Below are positions 32,955-43,958 of a stretch of DNA of 47,806 nt, piece by piece. The DNA comes from Chromera velia (lineage: Eukaryota > Sar > Chromeraceae), in NCBI GenBank assembly GCA_018398765.1, contig JAHBMJ010002632.1, forward strand, positions 89,036-136,841, given 5' to 3'. Every line of letters starts with the position of its first letter. Within the stretch, counting starts at the first letter, position 1. The notes under the pieces are model-generated. The model had not been told where the DNA came from. It was given only the letters and a program-made list of their open reading frames with translations, and ran no database searches. Both the position numbers and the translations under genes were made by a program.

Positions 32955-35186
32955 ATGGAGACTCCCATGCAAAGTCCTGAGCTCGTCCTTGCTGTTCAAG
33001 CGGCAGCACAACGCCTCACGGATGAGATCCTGGGGTCGTGTGCATTCCTATCTGGATTCTGTGCCGCAGACAGGACTGTTGTAGAAAAGGTTTTCCAGCC
33101 GTCTCACTTTCCAAATTTGTGGAATGCCGACGGTCTTTTTGTTGGGAAAAGGAAGGATATTTATGACATTCTGAACTCCCTCACTAGATGTCACCTCGAC
33201 GCAGACGCTCCTACAAAGATCACCACAGAGGGACGCATCCTCAAATTGGGCCGTTTTTCCCATGGTGCGATGGAGGGAAAGTATTTTCAGACCACCGCAG
33301 AGACCCGCCTTGTAGATGCAACAGACTTCCCCAGCACTCCGCCAGAGCCCTGGAATACTCAGGACTATGTCAAGGTGAAAGACTACTGCTTTACCCCGGC
33401 AGCCGGGGCCCTTGCTGGGGGTGTGGGGGGCAGTTTGGGTGGGTCTGCTGGCAGTGCTGTGGTGAATGCGTGCTTCCGCGCCTGTCAGGGGGGGCTGCGG
33501 CCTGTAGAGAAAGTTGCCTCGACAGTCGGGGCCCTCGTCAGCCCAGTGTTGGGCGCAACAGCAGGAGCCAAGGCCGGTGTGGGAGTAGCCGGGTTTCAGT
33601 GTGTCGGCATGGCACCTGCACTGGGTTTCCACAGCTGCACAGTGCTGACCGGTCTTGCGGCTGGGTGTCTTGTTGGCGCCGCCGCAACAGGTGTGGCGGT
33701 GACGGTGGGTGCGGGGGCAGCGGCTGGGGTTGATGCCCTGGGTGAGTGCAGGAGGGTGGAGGCCGTGGCTTTAGAATTGGAAGCCCTGCCGAAGGGTGTG
33801 TGGGGGGAGGTTGTACAGGAACTGCGGGGGTTGGATGCGGTGTGCGTTGAGCTCTCACAGCTGAGTGCTGTTGCGATGGAAATCTCCCGCGGACTTGGGA
33901 AGGGTGGGGGGTGGGGAGTAGAAGGTGTGTCTGTGCAGAGCGTTCGCACGACTCTTTTGTCTCTGAATGCAGTGAGAGTTCTCACAGCTTCTGCAGGCAT
34001 CGAATTGAAGAAGAAAGAGGACAGTCTGCGGGAGGCGTGTGGGAGATTGGAGGGACTCTTCAGGCATGTTGAGACAGAATTGGAAAAGAGAAAGAAGAGA
34101 GAGGGGGACAATGTGAAGAAAAGCAGTCGTCGATTGTTTCGACTCCAGTCTCTTGCAGGTCGTTACCCGATGTCCCTTTTTGTGACAATCCCTCTTTGTG
34201 CTTTTCTAGAAGCAGCGGAGGGTTGTGCCGAAATGGTCGAACGGGGGGCAAAGGCAAAGAGCCAGGCAGCCACCAGACAGACAGAGGTGAGGCTGCAGCA
34301 ACTTGCTGAGGAGGCAGCAAAAGGTCTCCAGAGAGCAAAGGCCGCATTGATGTGGCTCTCCATTTTGGACTCTGCCTGTGCGACTCTCCTCCGTCTCGCT
34401 CTCCAACAGCCTGTTTCTGTCCACATGGCCACAGCAGGGCAGGAGGGCAAAACTCAGACTGCCTTCCCCCTTGCCGCATCGTTGTTCGCTTCCCCTGAGC
34501 CCCCCGTCTTCCCGCCTCCCAAGCCAGCCTCCCTCCGTTCCTCCCGCAGAGTTCGTCTCGGTCTCAGTCTGTGCCCATCCGTCCTTCCCCATTCTACCTC
34601 CGCCCTCTTGACAGAGAGACCGACTCGGAGCCTGACACCATGGGAGGAGAAAGAAGAGGACTATCAGACGAAACGAGGAGGCCAAATCTGTCTCCCCCAT
34701 TTCCCCACAGCGTCCCAACAACAGGCCTTCGGATTCTTTCCCCGAACCGTCCGCCTGTGTCCCCCCCCCCCCCCCCNNNNNNNNNNNNNNNNNNNNNNNN
34801 NNNNNNNNNNNNNNNNNNNNNNNNNNNNNNNNNNNNNNNNNNNNNNNNNNNNNNNNNNNNNNNNNNNNNNNNNNNNNNNNNNNNNNNNNNNNNNNNNNNN
34901 NNNNNNNNNNNNNNNNNNNNNNNNNNNNNNNNNNNNNNNNNNNNNNNNNNNNNNNNNNNNNNNNNNNNNNNNNNNNNNNNNNNNNNNNNNNNNNNNNNNN
35001 NNNNNNNNNNNNNNNNNNNNNNNNNNNNNNNNNNNNNNNNNNNNNNNNNNNNNNNNNNNNNCCCCCCCTCCCATGATGGGATTTCTGTGCCGTGGGCTTC
35101 GGATGCGCAGTGCCGGGATTCAAAGAAGTTCAAATGATCCTGATGAAAGGCGAGCAGAGAGGCAATTAAACGAACAGAGGTCTTAG
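32955..35186 (+). CDS. Unrecognised protein with glycine-zipper-like hydrophobic core
   Basis: From ATG 32955 a long frame reads to the gap at 34777; the span end is nominal because a frame across N is not reliable. Residues 1-147 are a mixed alpha/beta region (ADRTVVEKVFQPSHFPNLWN, KDIYDILNSLTR). Residues 148-263 are extremely rich in Gly, Ala and Val (GALAGGVGGSLGGSAGSAVV, GLAAGCLVGAAATGVAVTVG), with small residues spaced as in glycine zippers, so one or more membrane or oligomer-forming helices are likely. A helical, Lys/Glu-rich region follows (ELKKKEDSLREACGRLEG). A 51-base stretch, 34159-34209, looks like an in-frame intron. Beyond about 34450 another frame (YLRPLDRETDSEPDTMGG and, past the gap, PWASDAQCRDSKKFK) reads better, so a further intron is likely. 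I recognise no family and assign no function. Confidence 0.6.
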   Translation: METPMQSPELVLAVQAAAQRLTDEILGSCAFLSGFCAADRTVVEKVFQPSHFPNLWNADGLFVGKRKDIYDILNSLTRCHLDADAPTKITTEGRILKLGRFSHGAMEGKYFQTTAETRLVDATDFPSTPPEPWNTQDYVKVKDYCFTPAAGALAGGVGGSLGGSAGSAVVNACFRACQGGLRPVEKVASTVGALVSPVLGATAGAKAGVGVAGFQCVGMAPALGFHSCTVLTGLAAGCLVGAAATGVAVTVGAGAAAGVDALGECRRVEAVALELEALPKGVWGEVVQELRGLDAVCVELSQLSAVAMEISRGLGKGGGWGVEGVSVQSVRTTLLSLNAVRVLTASAGIELKKKEDSLREACGRLEGLFRHVETELEKRKKREGDNVKKSSRRLFRLQSLAGRYPMSLFVTIPLCAFLEAAEGCAEMVERGAKAKSQAATRQTEVRLQQLAEEAAKGLQRAKAALMWLSILDSACATLLRLALQQPVSVHMATAGQEGKTQTAFPLAASLFASPEPPVFPPPKPASLRSSRRVRLGLSLCPSVLPHSTSALLTERPTRSLTPWEEKEEDYQTKRGGQICLPHFPTASQQQAFGFFPRTVRLCPPPPPXXXXXXXXXXXXXXXXXXXXXXXXXXXXXXXXXXXXXXXXXXXXXXXXXXXXXXXXXXXXXXXXXXXXXXXXXXXXXXXXXXXXXXXXXXXXXXXXPPPMMGFLCRGLRMRSAGIQRSSNDPDERRAERQLNEQRS
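34777..35061. other. Assembly gap (285 N)
   Basis: A run of N bordered by polyC on both sides, inside the 3' part of the unrecognised gene. Its true length and content are unknown, so neither frame nor C-terminus of that gene is established. Confidence 0.98.
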
Positions 35187-35277
35187 CTCTCTTTCAACAG
35201 AGCTGCACCGTCTCCCGGACAGAGTCTCTGACGGACAAGGCGATTCTCTCTCACTCTCACTCTCACTTACACACTCT

Positions 35278-35313
<36 letters not shown>

Positions 35314-36742
35314 CACAGACAGACAAGCAGGCAGGCACACAATTTGAGCTCTTTTGTTTCTGTAACAGAGAGACAAGCAGGCAGGAAGGCAAACAGAAGA
35401 ACAGAAAGAGAGGTAGGCAACTCGACAGAATCATATGCACGCAGAGAGGCAGACAAAAAGACTGAGGAGGCAGCCCAGCAGCAACATCGGCGGGTAGATG
35501 GAGAGATTGGCAGGAAGACAGACGGATAGGCAGGCGAATCCAAAAACACAGGGAGAGAGACAGTCAGTCAGTTACGCGCGTGCACAGATGCATACACTGA
35601 GTAGGGGGGCACTCACATTCACACACACACGTGCGCTAACGCTAGCTAACGCACAGTGAGAGGAGTTGCTGAGAGCGAAAGAGAAAGAGAAGACACGCAT
35701 GAATGCACGTGCGCTAACGCACGATTAATTTAAGATGTGTTTGGGGGCAGAGAGAGCAGACCCGCATGAGACCGTGAGTGACTCAGAGTGAGGGAGGACG
35801 GCCCTATCTCTTTCTTTTCCACATGTCCGCAAACGTGTCAGAGGGAAGCATTCAACCAGATACCATTGGTAGCCTGTGTATGTCATTCCTCTTTTCAGCA
35901 CCTTTGGTCGGGCAATATCATTCGTCGATGACATGATGTTTTTATTTCACATGATTTTGCTCTATGATCGGGCGCGCTAAACGGTCTGGATTTGGCTTTC
36001 AAACGATTTTGACATGTTGAAGCGATGTAGTTCAACGTACTATTTGAACGTAGTGATAAATGATTAGTGATCCATTATATATCACCTATATAGACTAGAA
36101 TATAGTTGATGCTAGCATTTGTAAACACTTTGGCTTTCGCTAGCTCTCGTTTATAAGCTAGTTTAAGCTTAATTCAGCTTTTAAGTTTTATATTGAGTTT
36201 CTTTTGATATACACGTTTTAGTGGAAATTGTGGAATCATTCATGATAATTTTAAATTATTGATTGATTGATTGATTGTATCTCACTATATATGATCAGAC
36301 TATAGTTGGAAAAGTACAAGAGTAATTCGAAGGGTTTGAACAGAAGGGTTGCTGACAAAGGTCAGACCAACTATTATTTCTTTATGTCTGGAGATTACGA
36401 TGTAGGTTAATGTGCCATTAAATGTGGGTTAATGCGGGGGGGTGGGGGGGCGGTTTTCAACTTTTCATTCACCGCGTGGAGCATGCATGCTGCATGCACG
36501 CCCGCTCTAATCCAGCGGGTGGGCCCTTACGGGCCTCGCTTTCCGGGGCCACGCATGATCGAGCGAATGCCTCAATATACTCTTGCAGTCGAGTGCGAGA
36601 TCTTCCGATTTGCGTGGATCGAGGCCGTTTTGTGGATACTTGGGAGCTGCACAGAAACCGTCGAAATATCAATAAGCTATTCTGCATGTTGCTGTGAGTG
36701 CATTCTCATCGCACTCGACCAGTGTCGGACTCTTCTCTGTTC
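35187..36742. other. Spacer with microsatellites, AT-rich block and GC-rich repeat
   Basis: A CA run at about 35279-35311 and CAGACA-type repeats to about 35580 come first. GCTAACGC words at about 35636-35724 follow. The stretch 35940-36420 is AT-rich. A GC-rich piece at about 36430-36560 carries GCATGCATGC and the inverted CGTGGCCCCGGAAAGCGA word. No gene is recognised. The promoter of the PrpF gene probably lies in the last few hundred bases. Confidence 0.5.
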
Positions 36743-37639
36743 ATGCGGTGGTCTGCCCGTCTACCCGTCAAGAATATAATGTCTCAGGAGTTTCCGCTTC
36801 CCTCTTTCTGGATTCGGGGAGGGACGTCCAAGGGCCTCTTCGTTGATCAGAGGGACTTGCCCACTGGGAAGACAGAGAGGGACGCTGTACTGCGGTCCAT
36901 TATCGGAAGCCCAGACCCCTACGGATTGCAAATGAATGGAATGGGTGAGCAGCAAAAGTCTTTCGAGCATGCCGTCTCCTCCGTCTCCTTTCTTTCAGGG
37001 TCGCATAAGAATTAAAACGGGAGTTTTTTCAGAGGTCTTGAGGATCGTAGGAGTGAAAGGGAGGGAATCGAGGCTGCAATAGGGAGGCACATGCACTCGC
37101 TCTTCCTCGCTGTCTTGATGTGCCACTGTACATTTTGTGTTTGTATGTCTCTGGCTTCGTGTGCAACCCTGCCGTCCGAGTGTGTCTCTGCCTTTCCCTC
37201 CGAGGTGTCTCTGCCCTTTTAAGGTTCTTGCGCCTTTACCCTCCCATTGCAGGTGGGGGCTTTTCTTGGACCTCGAAGGTGATGGTGGTGTGGAAACTGA
37301 AGGAAGACTCCGAGGAAAGCTCAGAGTGCAGGAGAGAATTCAGGGGCCTGACACCCCAAGTGGCGTACAAGTTCGGACAAGTGGACGTTGCGTCTGGCCA
37401 GATTGATTGGTTCGTTTGTTCGCTGATTAATGCTTGGTTCCTTGAAGCGCGTTCTTTGCACTCCCTTCTTCCTGAGGGGTGCATGGGGGGGCTGCGGACG
37501 CGAACGGAGGTGTTCAGGCAAAGAAACTCCAAATCTGGACTCGAGTCTTTTCCTTTTGCATCTCTGGGCCCTCTTCTCTCTGTCTCCCTCAGTCCTTCCC
37601 TCCTCTCCTGCATCCCCCCCCTCTGTGTGTGTATGTGTG

Positions 37640-37681
<42 letters not shown>

Positions 37682-39749
37682 TGAGAGAGAGAGAGAGAGA
37701 GGGAGGGAGGGAGAGTAAGTGAGTCTAGTGGACAAGTCTTTTGACTTTCTCTGAACGTGATGTTCTTTTAAGTTCCTTTTCTTTCGGCTCTTGTCCTTTT
37801 CGTCCTTTGCATCTGCCTACACGTGCACGCATGTTTAATTGTTGTTCAGGAGCGGCAACTGCGGGAATCTGTCGGCCGCTCTCGGACTCTTCGCTGTCGA
37901 AGCAGGTTGGTGAGCTAGATGAAGAAGGAAATGGAGACTTGCGGAAAATGTTTACGGCTTATGTGGGTGAAGGTTTCTGACACAAGAAGTAAGGGGGCGG
38001 TGCCCTGCTTTGGGTTGAAAGTCACTCACGTCTCCTTAATTGTGCCTTGCAAATGTTGTTTCTTTCTTTTTTGTTTCATGGACCCCTGGCTGGCTGTGAT
38101 TGATGGAGAGGCAGCGAAGTGTCTTAAATGCTCCTGCAAGAGAACAGCAAAAGCTTGTGACAAACAAAGAGAACAGGTCCATCGGAGCGTGCAAGCTTTG
38201 GCGTTCTTTACTCTGTGAGCCAGGTGCTTTGTTGTGCGCATTAGTTCTGTTTGATTCTGGTTGCAGAATTGCTGCACGACAGCGATGTCCGTGCAGCGAC
38301 GCAGTGGGAAGGGGAGGAGGGGGGGAGCAGCGAAAATCAGCAGAAGGAAATGGCAGGGCACAGCCAGGCTGGAAGAGAGGAAGAAGGAGAGAGAGAAAAG
38401 AGCACAGGGCGGAGAAGGAGAAGGAAAGGGACTTTCCGGCTGACTGCATGGCAGGCGACTCAGAGGAAGGTGGTGGAGGTTGTGCAGGCAGTGGAGGAAC
38501 AAATCGAGGAAGGGGGAGGGGGACGTCGAGTGAGGGCAGAAAGCCGCGGCTCTTTTTCAATTGACGGCGTGGCAGGAACGGGGGCATGTGTGAGGTTGGT
38601 TTGTCCTTGACCGATGTATGTGTGTTCTTTCCTTTGTTTTGTGCATGGATTCATTTCGATGAATGGACGGGAATGGAATTTCAAAGGGACCTCCGACGGG
38701 AATGGAATTTCAAAGGGTCCTCTGTCATCTTTGCTCTGCTCCCCTTTTTCTTTGTTTGTTTCGGTGAGCCTTGATCTTGATGCACAAGACCATTTGAGAT
38801 TGCTACGATGCTTGAGTGATTCTTCATTCTGTTTCCAAAAGCTTCTTCTTCCGCGGATAGTATCGGCAGAGGGATGGGTGTGTGCAGCAATACTGATTTG
38901 TCGGCCCTAGTTTTCTTCTCGATCGTCAAGCAGGGCACGGGCCCTTGTGTAAACGAGAGACAGCTTTCCCGTCTTCTGAGCTCTTCCGGTTTTTCCTCTT
39001 TTCTCCTCTTGCGCTTCTACCGTACTGAATATCTGCATACATGCGTGTGTGCGTGTGTGTATATGTGTGTGCATAAACACAGTGTCGAGTTTCTGGAACC
39101 GCCACCCCCTCTTCCCTCTTCTTCCCCGTCCTCTTCCCCTACCGACACCGAGGCTTTCCCGCCTCTCTCTCTATTCCCAACAGGGTTCATCGTCGAGTCT
39201 GTCCCCGTCGCCCTCAGGAATTCACTCAGGGTACGTGCGGCATGGGCGCCCGGCCCGCTCTTCTCGCCTCTCTTTCCATCTGTCTGCCCGTCTCTCCCTT
39301 TGAGTTGCCTGTCTTTCATGGAGCTATGTATGCGCACCTCTGTATGCTGATCACAGTGCCTCTCTCCCTGCCGCTATCAGGTCAAGTCGCTGGACGTGAC
39401 GTGCATCGACGCTGGGAATCCAACAGTGTTCTTAGACGCCCGTCAAGCGGGGTTGACTGGAACGGAGAGCAGAGACAGGCCGGGTGCCTACGGGTGTTCC
39501 GAGTCGAATTTGGTTGGGGTTCTGGAGGAGGTCCGGCTGGAGTGCTCTGTGAGGATGGGAGTCGCCTCCTCCTTGGAAGAGGCCAAAGCAAAGTGAGCAG
39601 CAGGCGGGGGGGGGGAGAAGATGAAAATGGGACAGACAGACAGACAGACAGGCAGACAGACAGACAGACACACAGACAGACACACAGACAGACACACAGA
39701 CAGACAGACAGACAGACAGACAGGCAGGCAGGCAGGCAGACAGACAGGG

Positions 39750-39784
<35 letters not shown>

Positions 39785-42336
39785 AAGAAAGAAAGGAAGG
39801 AAGGAAGGAAGGAAGAGGAAGGAAGAGGAAAGAAGAGGAAGGAAGAGGAAGGAAGAGGAAGGAAGGAAGGAAGGAAGGAGGGAGGGAGGGAGGGAGGGAG
39901 GAAGGAAGGAAGGAAGAAAGAAAGAAAGAAAGGAAAGAAAGGGCCCGGTGACATGATATACAGATTCCAGGGGCGTCATGAATAAATTACCGTTTTCTGT
40001 TTTCTTTTGGTTTGGTCCCTCCCTGTCTGACTCTTTGTCGTCGGCTCTCTCTGTCTCCTTTCTTGCAACATTATCTATACTGCTTCCCTCTATGCAAGTA
40101 CGTATCTATTTCGCTCACAGTATCCCTTTGGCTGTTTGTCCTCCTTTGGCCCCTTTTCCTTTGACTTCTTTCCATGTGATTGTCGTCTTTCCTCTATTTT
40201 GGTCCTCCTTTCTCCTCCTCTCCTCTCACAACGAACACACCGAGCCAAAATGAATGGCTCCGTTCAACCTACCAAAACGAAAAACCACGCAGACCTTCTG
40301 GGTCCAGCTGTACCGCTTCTGGATGCATCAGACAGACGTATGGCCTCCTCCTCTTTGTTTCTCTTCCCTTCACTGTCACTCACCTCCGTGCAGACCCGCG
40401 ATCCCTAAAGTTGCCTGGATAGGTGAGCGAGCTTTCTCGGGACAGATGATGGGAAGCTAGAGTCTGAGGGGGGGCAGGGGAATTGAGTCCTTGCAAGGTT
40501 CCTCTGCAGCACGTGCGGTCCGCTTCTCCAGTTCCTTCGTTTCTCTGTGCCTCCTTTCTTCTTCTCGCCAGTCCTCGCAGTTGATCGATCGATCGATTGA
40601 GGGTGAAAAGATGAGAGGCACACAAGCACGTAGAGAGGCAAAGATGAGAGCGGGACGCACAAACGCGTAGATGCACAGACAGGTAAACACGCAGACTCCG
40701 ACAGGTAGACACGTATACGCTCACAGAGAGACAGACAAGCTGACACACAGACAGACAGACAGACAGACAGACAGACCGACCCACCGACAGACAAGCTGAA
40801 AAACAGACCCACAGACCGACAGACACGCAAACAGATGAGCCTGCGATCTCCATGCCCATGTGAAATCTTCGCTTCCTGCAAGTAAATGGTGAAGCGCTCT
40901 CGACTTGCTTAAAACACAAAAGGTAATTCTCACGCCAACTCAAGGAGAATCCCTCCCCTTTTCTTTCTTTGTTCACAGAGGCAACCCCTCTAGCTCTTCC
41001 CGACCCGTTTTATCCTGACCCCTCATGTCTTCATTTGCAATACAAAGAGAAGACTGGCAATTAAGCAGGCAGGCATCCATGCTTGCGTGGCTGCATGTGT
41101 TGACTCACCGATTCTTTCCCCCACTTCTGTGTAAATGTCTCGCCACTGGTTATTTGGTGCCGCCAAATTCTGTCTGTGTGCATGTGCTTCTTTTGCTTAA
41201 ATTCGCATGCCGCCATGCAGCACCTCCCACTGCGTACACGGCCTCAGGGGGACAGAGCATCCCGGCAGAAGAGCAGACGGTCACTGCCCGCATCCTCTCC
41301 ATGGGAAAGGTCGGCACACACACACACACACACACATACATACATACATACATATTCTCTCTATGGGAAAGGTCAGGACACACACACACAGACACACGCC
41401 TCTTGAACCCTCTGCCCGTCCGCTCTTCATTCTACTTCTCTCCTCAAACCTGCCCTCCATTGACTTCTCCCCTCCGTATAGATTGAAGGGACCACGTTGG
41501 TCTATTTACATGAATCGAATTGACGCAAGGCAAGCACTCCACCCTGCATCCCTTCCCCTTCCCTCATGCAGATTCACCACGCCTTCACAGGGACGGGTGC
41601 GGTTGCCCTGGTGGCAGCCCTCCAGGTCCCCCAGTCGATTCCTTGGAAGGTCGCCAGGGAGGGTGCACAGGGAGGCAAGGGACAGAAGGAGGGGGAACCT
41701 GGAGGGGTTTCTTTCGGACACGCTTCAGGTCGGGCAGTGCGTTCGATCAAGAGAGAGAGAGAGAGAGAGAGACTACATGTGGCACAACTAACGTGTGAAA
41801 GCCTACTTCAATACGATTGTTTCTGTTCTTGTTGAGAAACGGATTTTGTACCTTTCCAAAAACTTTTGCCTGCACAAGAACGAGCCTAGCCTCTGCTACC
41901 GATCGGGTGCCTACCTGCATCTCGCATGCATGTAGTTTGTGTTTGGGTGATCGAGGGAGGTGTTTTAAGAGCAACTCGTAAAAGCCCGATCCGCGATTCA
42001 TGTACAATAGAGTGACTGCTCCACCAATTCCACAAGCTTGTTGTGATCTGGAAAGATCCCATCAATATCGATCAGGACTTTATTCGGAAAGACATGTACT
42101 GCAGGTCTGCCTGTCCATCTCTCTCTTTGTCTGGCTGGATTCTGTGTCTCGATGAGGCAATTTGATCCTATTCGTTCGATCCTGAAGGTCGATCTTGCAT
42201 TGTGATACTCAAGAAGGGTGTGAGCACGAGCCTCGGCTTTCAGTTTGGATTTGTCAGTTCCGTTCTCATTTGTTGTTAAATAAATGCATGCATGATCTCT
42301 CTCTGTCGCTCCCTAGCTTTCTTGGTTCATTGAATC

Positions 42337-42367
<31 letters not shown>

Positions 42368-42765
42368 CGTTGATTGATTGATTGATTGATTGACTGATTG
42401 ATTGATTGACTGATTGATTGATTGATTGAATGATTGATTGATTGAATGATTGATTGATCGAATCATCGACCATCCGTGCAGGTCTGATGGAGCTAGACGT
42501 CACCTTGGAGGAGGTCGGGAAAGGGAAAGAGGAAGTGAAAGAGGGAGCTTCTCAAAGCAGCTCAGCCAAAGATCCCGTCTGCTTCTCATCAGACGCCCAG
42601 TCTCCGGGTCACCCTCCAACCTCCGAACACGGTGATCGGGGCAGGCCCGCATCGGGTGTTGGACTGAACGTGAAAGCTCCTCCCCTCTTCCTCAGAAAAG
42701 TGACCATGAGCCGCACCGCCCGAGTCCTCATGAGAGGCGTCGCGTGCGGCTTCTTTGATGTTTGA
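36743..42765 (+). CDS. PrpF-family isomerase (2-methylaconitate isomerase-like)
   Basis: Ten exons join in frame: 36743-36944, 37253-37409, 37850-37905, 38267-38594, 39083-39230, 39381-39592, 40394-40422, 41221-41309, 41572-41728 and 42482-42765. Protein length is 553 residues from the first ATG, or 541 from the Met at 36779. PrpF landmarks in order: FWIRGGTSKGLFVDQRDLP, GSPDPYGLQMNGMGGG, TSKVMVVWK (Lys64 counting from 36779), DWSGNCGNLSAALGLFAVEA (Cys112), FSIDGVAGTGACV, LFPTG, CIDAGNPTVFLDA, RMGVASSLEEAKAK, PKVAWIGAPPTAYTASGG, ILSMGKIHHAFTGTGAVAL, VSFGHASG and SRTARVLMRG. PrpF with AcnD serves the 2-methylcitrate cycle of propionate breakdown; relatives isomerise other tricarboxylates. It exceeds the usual roughly 400 residues through low-complexity inserts in exons 4, 5 and 10. 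The Arg-rich leader MRWSARLPVKNI hints at mitochondrial targeting. Substrate not proven. Confidence 0.92.
37640..37712. repeat. GT/GA microsatellite in PrpF intron 2
   Basis: A GT run with flanking GTGAGT words runs into GA and GGGA repeats inside the second intron. Confidence 0.85.
38669..38728 (+). repeat. Tandem duplication in PrpF intron 4
   Basis: GGGAATGGAATTTCAAAGGG occurs twice, about 31 bases apart (starting near 38669 and 38699), each followed by a CCTC word. Confidence 0.75.
39631..39941. repeat. Long GACA/GGAA microsatellite in PrpF intron 6
   Basis: About 150 bases of GACA units interrupted by CACAGACA variants are followed by about 150 bases of GAAG, GGAA and GGGA units. Long open frames here on both strands are repeat artefacts. 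Confidence 0.95.
42337..42460. repeat. GATT tetranucleotide array in PrpF intron 9
   Basis: About 30 units of GATT with occasional GACT or GAAT variants end 21 bases before the last acceptor (CCGTGCAG). Confidence 0.95.
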
Positions 42766-43958
42766 ATTAAGCAAGTCGGATCGATGATCGAGGAGTTTCT
42801 TTTCGGCGCATGCATGCACATTGGATCGAGTTGCACCAATTAAGTGGGATCGAGACTCTAGCTGTCAGGTGGCCGGACTGAGGCGGGTACTCATGCAGAG
42901 ACAATTAAGCGTCCTCGATTTTCCTGCCAAATTGAGGGGGCAGACGTCCGTCGTGGGCAGTTGGTCTTCTTTGTCGCCTCGATCTTGCGAGCCACGACCT
43001 GTCTCCATTGTGTCGCATTCGGTTTTCAGCAATACAGCTGCGGCTGGTGTATTTTTGTGTTGACATGATATAGTGAAAGTGCCCGACAAAAGTGCCGAGC
43101 TCGCTTGAGCTGTTTCTAGAGATTCATCATGGAACCAAACTAGGAACCAAACTGAAAAGGAATCATGTCTCCGCCAATAAAAAATATATGCAGACCATAT
43201 GTTTACAATGATTGCTATACTTTTACGTCATTGCAATCCTATAATGTCTTTACTGCGGCCAGCAGTTAGTCCTAAAGTTAGTCGTAGCTAGAGTTGCAGG
43301 TTAGCTTGCAACCATATCCAAGTCCTCCTATATCCTTTTTTTTTTTTCGAACACCTTTATTATTATGTATTGTTTACAAAAAAAAATCTTTGAATCCCGT
43401 ATAAAAATAGGATCAGGCGCAAGTTCTAGTTGTCAATGTGAACTTATCACAGTGTTACTCCTGTAAATCATAGTAAAAAAATAGAATAAATTCATTTATC
43501 AATGTATAAACAAAATCTGAGCTACGTGCGAAAGTAAAATCAAGAATTATATTCAGTGTGACTACACTAAATAAAGTCAAATCAAATTGCCAAACTTCTT
43601 AGATTTAAATACATTTTTTTAAAAAGTTTGTATGCATAATACTTTAGATAATACTAGTGCTGTACCATATATGTGAAAAGACAAACACTGTCTCAAACAT
43701 ATAAAAATTTGATTTGAATTGAAATAATCTTGTTTGATTGTTCGGGTGGCTCCACCACCCCCAATCACTAGCCCAATCACCGCGACACGTTGCCGTGACC
43801 TCGCCTCTGAGTTCTCATGATCAAATGGATTTTCAATTAGCTTCTGGATTAATTTGATCTGAAACTTGCTTTTGGCCACAGCCCCCCATCAAACTTGTGC
43901 GACCAATCAGTCGGTCCGACCGGGTCTGACGATTCAGTGACGGAGACGACGCAAGGGA
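42766..43958. other. AT-rich spacer between convergent genes
   Basis: The PrpF and PHP genes converge here. The first 300 bases are balanced in composition and probably hold the PrpF 3' UTR; the rest is AT-rich with a T tract at about 43336-43348. No gene or structured element is recognised. Confidence 0.55.

Noticed and set aside
39242-39985. 247-codon frame with TDRQTDRQ and RKEGRK runs
   Set aside because: It is the GACA/GGAA microsatellite in PrpF intron 6; the real exon (39381-39592) uses a different frame.
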